Below, piece by piece: positions 17,126-25,029 of a stretch of 64,000 nt of DNA. This DNA comes from Thermoplasmata archaeon (GTDB lineage: Archaea; Thermoplasmatota; Thermoplasmata; Thermoplasmatales; GCA-001856825), in NCBI GenBank assembly GCA_021792255.1, contig JAJYUZ010000005.1:21115-85114 (forward strand), given 5' to 3'. Each line of letters starts with the position of its first letter. Position 1 is the first letter of the stretch. The notes beneath the pieces were generated by a model. That model saw only the letters and a program-made list of their open reading frames with translations. It made no database searches and was not told the DNA's origin. A program made the translations under genes and the position numbers.

Positions 17126-18649
17126 TCAGAGAAATAGTACTGATATTATTTTCTTGATTTTCCAAAGCCAGCCGGGAACAAGAAGCATTATGAAATCAAG
17201 ATCAACTTTATTAAAGGTCTTCAAAACTTTAATCATCCCCAGATAGATGGCAAATCCCAGCAATATGAGAAAGAAGAGCCTGAGGGGTGAGTAGTGAATA
17301 GCCGCCTGCAAGAGGAATATTACGATGAACATCACCGTTGCGGAAAGGTATATCTTCGCTACCTTCCTCCCCTCGATTTTAAGTGTGTTGAACTTTTTTG
17401 CGTAATGGTACATGATCACAAACGATACCGCGCTTATGGAAGAGTACCCTATTGCAGCGCCTATCATCTGATACCTTGGTATCAGCAGTATGGAAAGTAT
17501 GAAGTTGGATAGGAGGGCGAATGACGAAGTGAGCAGGAATATCCTCGTCTTCCTTATTCCCTGAAGGGAGACAGCAAGGATGTTGCCAGAAACGAAAACT
17601 GAACTGGATACAAGGACGATTATCACAGGTATTGACGCAGGAAGATATGCCCCGTTGGAGAGAAAGAGGATTATTGAAGAGGATAGGGATGCAACTAACA
17701 TTGCTATCGGTACGTATGTGCTGCTCATCAGCTCGATCCCTTTTGATACATAATTTTTGAAATCCTCCCCTCTCTCCTGACCGTACATTTCAGAAAGTTT
17801 AGGTAGGAGTATGGTTAGGAACGGCCCAACTATAAAGCCTATTGCAGAGCTTATCAGGAGTGCAAAATTATATATGCCCAGGAGGGAGAGGTTCAGGAGG
17901 TATGAGACAACGAACCTGTCCACATAGCCTGCTCCATATCCAATGAGGGATGCGAGGAATATCGGGAAGGCGTAGCTGAAAATCCTATCGCTCGCTGGAT
18001 GTTCAGCATTCACAACTGCACCCTGCACCTTCCTGAAGATGAGAATCGCATAAGCCAGAGCTGAGAGTCCGTATCCCGAAGCCCATCCTACAACGATAAA
18101 AATCGGATCGTCGAAGATGAACAGAAGAATGACTGGCAGGGAGTAGCTTATAAGTACTCCTACGATGCTCCAAATCGCCTGAGACCTGAAATTCTGTAGA
18201 CCCAAGAGTATTCCACTGAGCGCCGTCCCCATGATCATGAAGAAAAGGTCTATGCCTAGGAATCTTACCAGTGCCACATATTTTACGGAGTGGAAGAAGA
18301 GCATCGCGAATACGGGTGATGAAAAATAGAGAAACACAAGGGAAGCAGATGATAAACCCAGACCTATAACGACGAATTTCTTTATCAAATTTCTGATTAT
18401 CCCGAACTCCCCCTTACCAAGATGGTAAGATATGAAGTGTTGCAGTCCGTAACTAATGCCAACTGAGAATGTTATGTTCAGAAGGGATGCTATTGCAAGC
18501 AGGAGGGCGACTATGCCGACCAGCTCTGAGGTATAGAAGTGGATTATGTATATATAGAAGATGAATCCAGCGAAAACGGAGGAGACGGAGTTTGCATACT
18601 GGAAAAAAACACCACTTCCAATATGCTCCCTGATCTCCAGCTCTTCCAT
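17126..18649 (-). CDS. polysaccharide/oligosaccharide flippase (Wzx/AglR-like, MOP superfamily)
   Basis: A 507-residue integral membrane protein with about fourteen hydrophobic segments across its full length, the size and layout of the polysaccharide biosynthesis branch of the MOP exporters. N-terminal features such as GSGVFFQYANSVSSVFAGF and the loop LGKGEFGIIRNLIKK are typical. It would translocate lipid-linked oligosaccharides across the cytoplasmic membrane. A TATA element (TGTAATATATTG on the minus strand, about 18669-18680) lies 25 bases before the ATG. It is the only flippase in the window and so the likely exporter for glycans made by the neighbouring loci. Confidence 0.85.
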   Translation of the reverse strand: MEELEIREHIGSGVFFQYANSVSSVFAGFIFYIYIIHFYTSELVGIVALLLAIASLLNITFSVGISYGLQHFISYHLGKGEFGIIRNLIKKFVVIGLGLSSASLVFLYFSSPVFAMLFFHSVKYVALVRFLGIDLFFMIMGTALSGILLGLQNFRSQAIWSIVGVLISYSLPVILLFIFDDPIFIVVGWASGYGLSALAYAILIFRKVQGAVVNAEHPASDRIFSYAFPIFLASLIGYGAGYVDRFVVSYLLNLSLLGIYNFALLISSAIGFIVGPFLTILLPKLSEMYGQERGEDFKNYVSKGIELMSSTYVPIAMLVASLSSSIILFLSNGAYLPASIPVIIVLVSSSVFVSGNILAVSLQGIRKTRIFLLTSSFALLSNFILSILLIPRYQMIGAAIGYSSISAVSFVIMYHYAKKFNTLKIEGRKVAKIYLSATVMFIVIFLLQAAIHYSPLRLFFLILLGFAIYLGMIKVLKTFNKVDLDFIMLLVPGWLWKIKKIISVLFL

Positions 18650-18964
18650 TTACTACCCTATGAAGTATCAATATATTACAATTATCTTGAGAATTTGCGC
18701 ATCATTAACGTTTTTTTGGTCAAGGGCACCAGGCAATCTATGTGCGATTGTCAAAGGGGAGGGAATTCATCCCAATTGGACTGGAGAGTCTTTCGTTCAG
18801 GAAGAGGGTTGGTCGCGACTCTCTGTTCCCCGAGCCAGGAGAGACGTGTTGCGGATGCTGGCAGTTCTGGGGTGTGCCCTTTAGGTTTGGTAATCTGAAA
18901 GGAATGCTGGATGTAAAGAGAGTCCAGGCAGGTCAGCTGAGAGAAACAATGAAGACTGCTGTCC
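18650..18964. other. intergenic stretch of unusual composition
   Basis: 315 bases between two minus-strand genes. The part from about 18750 to 18960 is richer in G and C than its surroundings and open in several frames, but none of the translations resembles a known protein. No match to SRP RNA or RNase P RNA signature sequences was seen. Confidence 0.35.
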
Positions 18965-20284
18965 CTACTGCACTTGCTTACCAGGTTTAGTTGCCGAACT
19001 GTCTCGGATGAATATTTTCCCTGTGATGTACTTCGGAGCCCTTGCTTCGCCTTTTGCTTCCCCAACATCCGCGCTCAGATAGACCTCCTTCGATTCCAAA
19101 GGTATTGGGGTTGGAAGTTCCAGGCCTTCCAGGATGTACGAGTAGATATACCTCATGGGTTCAATCCCGTCTATCTTCCCTTCGTTAAGATTCTGAAAGA
19201 GCATCTTGAGCTTCAGCGTGTTGCGGACATTTTCCATGCTGAGAGAATCCCTGGTTCTTCTGATATTTGAGACCTTATCCTCCAGATCTTCCTTTATTCC
19301 AATGAGGCCTTCAACATCCCGTCTCAACTCATCTCTCCTTTCATTCAGGTCATCTATCTCAGCTCCAAACGTTCTAATCTTTAAGCGCGCCGCTTCTTCT
19401 GATGCTGCCTCGGCATCACGAATGAGCTTATCTCTGTTAGCGGCGAACGACATGAAGGAGGAGACGAAAGATTCTAGAGAGGGATAGGGTTTTAGGTTCC
19501 CCACAGTTCTCCCTATATCTTTTTTATTGATCCAGAAGGATCGGAGAAAATCCAACTCCTCGCCCCTCTCTATCACTACTCTTGGATCCAATCCGCTTTC
19601 TATCAGATTAATCACAGTCATCAGGAACCCCTCTGTCTCTCCCTCACTTCCTTCAAATGAAGAAGCTATGTCTGCAATTTTCCTGGCAAGGCTGTATCTC
19701 CTTCCGATCTTTTCTCTCGCGTACTCCAGGAAGGAAACCTCGTCCTTCATTTTTTTCAATTCACTGTTCAGACCGTCAATCTCCTGTTTCCTCCTTCCTA
19801 TTTCAATTAGGAGGCTTTCTGCATCGCTCTCGAGCGATTTCTTTTTCTTAAACAGGGATTCCACATGCTTCTCAACTTCCCTGGCAGAAAACCCCTCTTC
19901 CTTCTCCTTTTGCACTATGAATTTGCTCGCACCTAGGATTGAGGGGAAATCTGCCATGTTTTCCTTGTACAATTTAGCAGTGTCGAGGAGTATGATGTTG
20001 TCCAGCCCCAAATTCTTGGTCTCCTTGTGAAGAACGGTCGTTGGGCTCAACTCTTCAACGCCTATCCCTTCTCGCTTCATGAACTTGAACCCCTCCCTGA
20101 TTAATTCAAGGTCGGAAACGATGTCTCCTGGAATATAGTCTGCCTTTCCGCTAGCAATCTCATCAAGCACCTTCCCAACGGTCGGATGCGATATGCTCAG
20201 TTGCTTCCCGATGTCTCTGTTCGATAAACCCTGAAGGTGCAGGTCCAATACCCTCACTTTCTTCTGCTCGTCTATTTCATTCAT
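18965..20284 (-). CDS. HTH-coiled-coil protein of unknown function
   Basis: A 439-residue protein. Residues about 8-45 form a helix-turn-helix of the homeodomain/resolvase type (VLDLHLQGLSNRDIGKQL followed by SHPTVGKVLDEI). A globular segment to about residue 130 follows. Two long charged coiled-coil stretches come next (about 135-195 and 285-345, rich in Glu/Lys/Arg heptads such as ELKKMKDEVSFLEYAREK), separated by a helical domain with a conserved-looking IESGLDPRVVIERG segment. The C-terminus is short and polar. TTTAAAAAGG (20303-20312, minus strand) lies about 24 bases before the ATG. It may be a DNA-binding structural or regulatory protein. No family is recognised. Confidence 0.65.
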   Translation of the reverse strand: MNEIDEQKKVRVLDLHLQGLSNRDIGKQLSISHPTVGKVLDEIASGKADYIPGDIVSDLELIREGFKFMKREGIGVEELSPTTVLHKETKNLGLDNIILLDTAKLYKENMADFPSILGASKFIVQKEKEEGFSAREVEKHVESLFKKKKSLESDAESLLIEIGRRKQEIDGLNSELKKMKDEVSFLEYAREKIGRRYSLARKIADIASSFEGSEGETEGFLMTVINLIESGLDPRVVIERGEELDFLRSFWINKKDIGRTVGNLKPYPSLESFVSSFMSFAANRDKLIRDAEAASEEAARLKIRTFGAEIDDLNERRDELRRDVEGLIGIKEDLEDKVSNIRRTRDSLSMENVRNTLKLKMLFQNLNEGKIDGIEPMRYIYSYILEGLELPTPIPLESKEVYLSADVGEAKGEARAPKYITGKIFIRDSSATKPGKQVQ

Positions 20285-20908
20285 ATCTTACTAATGAGAA
20301 GCCCTTTTTAAACCTTTGGAAATAAGTGTACTTTTTTTAGCATAATGATTAGTGTATCCACCCTGTCTATGTCTGGTTGCTGACCGATTTATGCGTAGCC
20401 TAAACTTAGGTCTTTGGAAGCCTCTGGAGAATGGGCGCATATTAGCGTTTAACTCCTAAAAAAGGGAAATAACAAGGTAAAACATTTAAGTGCTTATAAA
20501 CAGGTTGAAAAACAGCCTGAGAAGATGATGGGTTAAGTGCGCATCATGAATCAGTTACAAGAGAATAGAGGAAAATTGAAATGGAAAACATGAGTAGCAC
20601 TTTAGATGGAAAGTGAGGAAGACGCATACAAGAATTCCATAACTGAGATAATTCAAGCCTGCTATAGCTTGTCCAGATCTTCACTACTGCAGGATGCTAA
20701 ACATGAGAGATTCATGCGTCCATTCCGTAGCACCGTAAGACAAGCAGCTACAATGAGCAATCATTGCAGATTCCACAGGTCATGCGCCACAAGTGCATCA
20801 ATACGTGATTGATGGCGATATTCGCTGGAGCCTCAGTTCCAGAATCTCAGGGTTGATTTCCTCCAAAAAGCTAGCTTGATGTCAGTGAAATTCAAGGCAG
20901 CAAGAAAA
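20285..20908. other. gene-free stretch with a possible structured transcript
   Basis: 624 bases without a convincing gene. A TATA-like GCTTATAAA near 20491-20500 is followed by two potential hairpins: CAGGTTG/CAGCCTG around 20501-20519 and GATGATG/CATCATG around 20524-20550. A 68-codon frame at 20606-20812 has no recognisable features. The remainder may be decayed coding sequence. Confidence 0.3.
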
Positions 20909-21460
20909 TTAAGGAATCTTTTTCAGATACCTGAAATACATCATCTGCACTTCAGGCAAAGTCCAGCTGTACCGCGCATGAATACAGGCAAAGCTCTGGT
21001 CTTTTTCGCACCAGAGTCTCTGGATACCTTTGTCATCATTCTTCATGAGGATTGTTATCCTTTCATTTGACCTGAGGTCTTCGAGTATGATGTGATCGTC
21101 GTATGCCCTTACGCTGAAGATCTGAGGCATCATTTCGAAAATATCTATTATATTAGATTCGCCTGAAAGTTGAGTCTGAGGGAGCTCAGTCCCGTTTAAC
21201 AAGTCTTCGACCCTTCTCAGCTGAATCGCAGCAATCCTTCCCCTGTTCGTCAAGGAGATGAAGTATGTCCTCCTCACAATGACCTCCTGCCTCATCGTAA
21301 TCAATCCGAGACTGACAAGGGACTCAAGGTTCCTCTCCAGTGAGTAGGAATTCGGAACTACATCCAGAAGAAATGACTTCGTTACTTCTGAACCTGCGTC
21401 GTAAAGCTTCAAGAGTATTGCACGCCCCTTATCAGATATCACATTCCAAAATTTAGCCAA
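20909..21460 (-). CDS. winged-helix transcriptional regulator-like protein
   Basis: A 183-residue protein with an N-terminal winged helix (about residues 5-75): SDKGRAILLKLYDAG, recognition-helix region SYSLERNLESLVSLGLI, then the wing RRTYFISLTNRGRIAA, as in MarR/ArsR/PadR-like proteins. The C-terminal half (about 95-183) contains no recognised domain. The longest reading starts at TTG 21460. A GTG at 21442 fits the minus-strand TATA (TTTATATAC, about 21468-21477) better as a leaderless start. It is divergent from the 143-residue gene at 21540 and shares an AT-rich promoter region with it, so it probably regulates that gene and itself. Confidence 0.7.
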   Translation of the reverse strand: MAKFWNVISDKGRAILLKLYDAGSEVTKSFLLDVVPNSYSLERNLESLVSLGLITMRQEVIVRRTYFISLTNRGRIAAIQLRRVEDLLNGTELPQTQLSGESNIIDIFEMMPQIFSVRAYDDHIILEDLRSNERITILMKNDDKGIQRLWCEKDQSFACIHARYSWTLPEVQMMYFRYLKKIP

Positions 21461-21497
21461 AGTATATAAAACCCATGATAAGAGATATTATTACGAA

Positions 21498-21518
21498 AGA
21501 TATTTATATAATTATATC
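21498..21518. promoter_or_regulatory. palindromic promoter element in a divergent intergenic region
   Basis: ATATAATTATAT (21506-21517) is a perfect 12-base palindrome centred about 28 bases before the ATG at 21540. It coincides with that gene's TATA box. Binding by the adjacent winged-helix protein would block TBP. Confidence 0.4.
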
Positions 21519-21539
21519 AGATAGTGTATGTGATATAAT

Positions 21540-21971
21540 ATGATAAACTCAAACAGTAATTCCGAAAAAAATGACATGCAAAAGACAACAGAGGAGGAAT
21601 ATATCAGAATGGCAAACGAAAGGATTGGGATGGTCTTGAAAATCGTGTGCAGGAATTCATCTGATCCGAGCGCAAAGGAGTGGGAGATATCGAGAATGAT
21701 CGCTGAGAAAATGATAGATCCTTTCTACTATTGGCAGCATGAAGGACCAAATGAACTGGAATCTGAAAACGGAAAGAAGAATGAAGTCCTAATCAGTGAG
21801 ATTGCAGAAAAGTACGACCTTGATCTTTCTGAGATTAAAAGCAGCCCCAGCAGGATAAAGATCAGGAAGTATATTGAGAATGGGTTTGAAGAGCTAAAGG
21901 TTAAAACGAAGGAAATGGGATATGCCTATGACAGGGAAAGCAGATCGTTCGTGAAGTGGATAAGAAAGTAG
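21540..21971 (+). CDS. small acidic/basic helical protein of unknown function
   Basis: A 143-residue soluble protein with no signal peptide and no membrane segment. It is charged throughout and predicted mainly helical (MANERIGMVLKIV, EWEISRMIAEKM, IRKYIENGFEELKVKTKEM). The C-terminus ends YDRESRSFVKWIRK. No family is recognised. The promoter is AT-rich and shared with the divergent winged-helix gene. A perfect 6-base hairpin (CGCCTT/AAGGCG, 21995-22010) lies 24 bases after the stop. Confidence 0.6.
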   Translation: MINSNSNSEKNDMQKTTEEEYIRMANERIGMVLKIVCRNSSDPSAKEWEISRMIAEKMIDPFYYWQHEGPNELESENGKKNEVLISEIAEKYDLDLSEIKSSPSRIKIRKYIENGFEELKVKTKEMGYAYDRESRSFVKWIRK

Positions 21972-21989
21972 ATTAGCACTGGTGTTCCT

Positions 21990-22085
21990 CAGTACGCCTT
22001 CTAAAAGGCGGTAGGACAGTAAACACAACCATAGGGGAACACATTGAAGGGTTGTTATTTCAGGAACTGCCGGCCGGTTCCCAAA
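21990..22085. other. stretch with three potential hairpins
   Basis: Three stems can be drawn: CGCCTT-CTAA-AAGGCG (21995-22010), ACAACC with GGTTGT (22025-22030 and 22050-22055), and GGAACTG-CCGGC-CGGTTCC (22063-22081, one G-U pair). They may form part of a structured RNA or a terminator. No known RNA family is recognised, and the remaining intergenic region to 22533 has no gene. Confidence 0.3.
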
Positions 22086-22272
22086 GATCGGCATGGTGAG
22101 GAAGTGGAAGAGGAAACGGAAATTTTTGTTCATGGTCATAAGGACGGAAGAGTTGGAGTGATGTTTTTCTGAAATCATGAGAATGATCATGGGTACTCTC
22201 AGGTAAAGAAGTGGCAAAGGTGGTACATTACCTTAGTCATGGGTCGTGCGGAAAATTTGTGCATTTTTCCAA

Positions 22273-22325
22273 TTTTACCGTGAATTTACCGTTTATTTTA
22301 CCATCACTCTACCGCATCTTTACCG
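22273..22325 (-). repeat. five helically phased TTTACC(G) repeats
   Basis: TACC occurs at 22276, 22287, 22299, 22310 and 22321, so spacings are 11, 12, 11 and 11 bases. Three copies read TTTACCG in full, one TTTTACCA and one CTCTACCG. The array lies in a gene-free region about 210 bases before the first gene of the CDP-sugar cluster. All copies lie on one face of the helix, as expected for cooperative protein binding. Confidence 0.6.
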
Positions 22326-22533
22326 ACTATTTTCACTCCATTTCACTACTAGGAGCTCATAGGAAGAACTGTTATAGTCTCGTATGCGTCAGGAGATGGA
22401 CTGCGACCCGTCCTTGTTCTGGATAAAACATAACCTGCTATAGTCGCTATTAAATTTCTTCCAATCATCGAGGGTTTCGGAATCCTCAGTAGAACCTCAA
22501 AAAATTAAAATACGGTAAAAATAATCTAAATCG

Positions 22534-23310
22534 ATGAAGGTAGTCATATTAGCAGGGGGAAGAGGTACAAGGTTATCCGAGGAAACAACGGTGAGACCAA
22601 AACCTATGGTAGAGATTGGAGAGCAACCGATTATGTGGCATATTATGAAAATTTATTCCCATTATGGTTTTAATGATTTTGTAATCTGTTTGGGATACAA
22701 AGGCAATGTCATAAAGGAATATTTTTACAACTACTTTATCCATGAATCTGACATTGAACTAAACTTGGCAACGAGGGACTTTAAAACGTTGAAGAATCCT
22801 CCCGAACAATGGAAAGTCACCCTCGTGAACACAGGGCTCGATACCATGACAGGGGGGAGGATCAAGAGAATAAAAGACCATATTGGAGATGAAACATTCA
22901 TGATGACATACGGAGACGGCCTTTCAGATCTGAACATTGGTTCTCTTGTCGATTATCACAAGGCCCATAGCAAATATGCGACCGTTACGGCGGTCAAGCC
23001 ACCAGGAAGGTTCGGTGCGATTTCATTACAGGAAAATGGTCTGGTATCTCAATTCACAGAGAAGCCAAGGGGAGATGGGTCGTTTATAAACGGAGGTTTT
23101 TTTGTTCTCGAGCCTGCAATTTTCGACTATATTGAAGGCGATGGCACAATCTGGGAACAAGAGCCTCTCAGAAAGCTGTCGCGGGACAATCAACTTATGG
23201 CTTTCAGGCACGATGGTTTCTGGAAAGCTATGGATACAATGAGAGATAAGATTGAACTAAAAAATCTTTGGAACAGCGGAAATGCACCATGGAAGGTGTG
23301 GAAGAGTTGA
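22534..23310 (+). CDS. rfbF: glucose-1-phosphate cytidylyltransferase
   Basis: A 258-residue nucleotidyltransferase that would make CDP-glucose from CTP and glucose-1-phosphate. The N-terminal signature LAGGRGTRLSEETTVRPKPM (residues 6-25) is that of RfbF/DdhA rather than GalU or RmlA. The metal-binding Asp lies in TYGDGLSDL, and the C-terminal VWKS and FWKAMDTMRDK stretch also fits RfbF. Length is normal. AAAATACGGTAAAAATAATC precedes the ATG. It heads a tight run of plus-strand genes whose CDP-glucose 4,6-dehydratase member (25019) uses its product. Confidence 0.93.
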   Translation: MKVVILAGGRGTRLSEETTVRPKPMVEIGEQPIMWHIMKIYSHYGFNDFVICLGYKGNVIKEYFYNYFIHESDIELNLATRDFKTLKNPPEQWKVTLVNTGLDTMTGGRIKRIKDHIGDETFMMTYGDGLSDLNIGSLVDYHKAHSKYATVTAVKPPGRFGAISLQENGLVSQFTEKPRGDGSFINGGFFVLEPAIFDYIEGDGTIWEQEPLRKLSRDNQLMAFRHDGFWKAMDTMRDKIELKNLWNSGNAPWKVWKS

Positions 23311-23331
23311 TTAAAACCATGAACTTTAGGT

Positions 23332-23796
23332 ATGGAGGAATTGACCATGATTGATGGAACCAAAATTACCGAACTGCGGATTATACCTGACGAGAGAGGG
23401 GCAGTATTAAGAATGCTTAGAAAAGATGATCCTGTCTTTTCCAAGTTCGGAGAAATCTATTTTTCGAAGGTTTATCCGGGCGTGGTTAAAGGATGGCATC
23501 TTCACAAGAAGATGACCTTAAACTACGCAGTTCCAGTCGGAATGGTCAAGTTGGTTCTATATGATAACAGGGAAAACTCCTCTACAAAGGGGGAGATAAT
23601 GGAGCTTTTTATAGGGGAGACCAATTATCAGCTGGTAACTATACCTCCAAACGTCTGGAACGGTATTAAGGGAATAGGTACGGTGCCCGCTTTAATAGCC
23701 AACTGTGCAACAGAACCACACGACCCAAATGAAATAGTAAGGATGGACCCAGAGGACAACTTCATTCCCTACAACTGGAACTTAAGGTGGGGGTAG
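23332..23796 (+). CDS. dTDP-4-dehydrorhamnose 3,5-epimerase-like cupin
   Basis: A 154-residue cupin of the RmlC family. The catalytic His (GWHLHKK), the strand with NYAVPVGMVKLVLYD and the late segment IPPNVWNGIKG, where most RmlC proteins have IPPGFAHGF, can be placed. In a CDP-sugar cluster it would epimerise C3 and/or C5 of CDP-4-keto-6-deoxyglucose rather than a dTDP sugar (inference). It overlaps the next gene by 10 bases. Confidence 0.8.
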   Translation: MEELTMIDGTKITELRIIPDERGAVLRMLRKDDPVFSKFGEIYFSKVYPGVVKGWHLHKKMTLNYAVPVGMVKLVLYDNRENSSTKGEIMELFIGETNYQLVTIPPNVWNGIKGIGTVPALIANCATEPHDPNEIVRMDPEDNFIPYNWNLRWG

Positions 23797-24743
23797 AGAA
23801 ATTGAAAGTTCTCGTTACTGGGGCAAATGGCTTTATTGGTTCTCACGTGCTGGAAGCCTTAATAAAGGAAAATGGTTGGGAAATAGCCATTACTCTAAGA
23901 CCTGAGTCTGATATCTCTAGAATAAGGAATATGTTGGAAGAATCAAATAGAATCAAGGCATATGTCTTGGGTGAACAAAGCTTAGACAGCATCATTTCGA
24001 GTTTTAAACCTGACCTTGTTGTTAACTTTGCAGTTTACTACGAAAAGAAGGACCTTTATTCTAATATAGATCAAATGGTTGAAACAAACATATCATTTTC
24101 CTCTAAGATTTTAGATTCCATGTCAAGAAATGGAGGAAGGTTTTTTGTGAACACAGGGACTTACACAGAATTCCTAATGGATAAGCAAATCTTAGCTACA
24201 GAATCTAACGTTCACCCTGCCAATCTCTACTCCGCAACCAAGGCAGCATTCGAAAACATCTTAAAATATTACACCGAGAATTATAATATAACTGCAGTCA
24301 CATTGAACCTTTCAACTACTTACGGACCGAAAGATAAACCCAATAATCTAATTCCATATTTGGTGAATTGTTCTTTGGAAAATAGAGATGCAAATGTCTC
24401 AGCGGGGGAACAAATTTTGGATTTCGTTTATGTAAAGGATGTTGCAGAAGCATATGTAAAAGCTATGAGATACTTATTGGGCACCCATAAAAATTACGAC
24501 GTGTTTAGCATAGGAAGTGGCTCTCCTCACAATCTTAAGGAAATCGCTGAAATTATTAGCGGATTCGGTGGCAATCTCAGGATCAACTGGGGGGCAATAC
24601 CTTACAGCCTTCAAGAGACGTTCTTCTTCAAGTCTGATATAACCCACGCAAGGAATGTTCTCAGGTGGTGGCCAAAATATACACTGAGTGAAGGCCTCCG
24701 TGAAACCTTTGAATACTTTAAGGGTGTAAAGTCCCATGAATGA
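23787..24743 (+). CDS. NAD-dependent epimerase/dehydratase, probable CDP-4-keto-6-deoxyhexose reductase
   Basis: A 318-residue extended short-chain dehydrogenase. The nucleotide-binding motif GANGFIGS (residues 13-20) and the catalytic YSATK are intact. The closest type by context and sequence style is RfbJ/RfbS-like reductases, which reduce C4 of CDP-keto sugars. GTG 23787 is the start, overlapping the cupin gene. TTG 23802 is a possible internal start. The stop overlaps the next start in ATGAATGA. Confidence 0.8.
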   Translation: MGVEKLKVLVTGANGFIGSHVLEALIKENGWEIAITLRPESDISRIRNMLEESNRIKAYVLGEQSLDSIISSFKPDLVVNFAVYYEKKDLYSNIDQMVETNISFSSKILDSMSRNGGRFFVNTGTYTEFLMDKQILATESNVHPANLYSATKAAFENILKYYTENYNITAVTLNLSTTYGPKDKPNNLIPYLVNCSLENRDANVSAGEQILDFVYVKDVAEAYVKAMRYLLGTHKNYDVFSIGSGSPHNLKEIAEIISGFGGNLRINWGAIPYSLQETFFFKSDITHARNVLRWWPKYTLSEGLRETFEYFKGVKSHE

Positions 24744-25029
24744 AGACATCTATCCAGAAATAAGCATACTTGGAGCAAGGCTCTCCGGACTTTCTCTCTA
24801 TATTCCCGAAGGTTTCGCTCATGGATTCTTAACCCAAGGAGAAAGTAATATCGTCCTTTGCCTTGTTGATAAACGCTATAGCCCTCAACACGAAGGTGGC
24901 ATTAGGTACGATTCATTTGGTTTTCATTGGCAGATATGTACGCATAAAACACTATCAAAGAGGGATCTCTCGTTCATCAAGTTCAGCAACTTTCGCACGC
25001 CATTCGGAGGTAATATAAATGAAAGGTAA
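24736..25029 (+). pseudogene. C-terminal half of an RmlC-type 3,5-epimerase
   Basis: A 97-residue frame that corresponds only to the second half of an RmlC protein (normally about 180 residues): YIPEGFAHGFLTQGESNIVL, then DKRYSPQHEGGIRYDSFGFHW and SKRDLSFIKF. The first half, including the catalytic His of the cupin barrel, is missing. It keeps an ATG and overlaps both neighbours (ATGAATGA before, 11 bases after), so it is still translated in principle. It is either a gene remnant left by rearrangement or a reduced cupin with a structural role. Confidence 0.65.

Noticed and set aside
18750..18960. GC-richer intergenic segment considered as SRP RNA or RNase P RNA
   Set aside because: The conserved helix 8 motif of SRP RNA and the conserved regions of RNase P RNA were not found on either strand.
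20606..20812. 68-codon plus-strand frame
   Set aside because: No promoter spacing, no family resemblance; probably chance or part of decayed DNA.
22211..22426. 71-codon plus-strand frame over the phased repeat array
   Set aside because: Its translation only reflects the TTTACCG repeats, so the repeats explain the openness.
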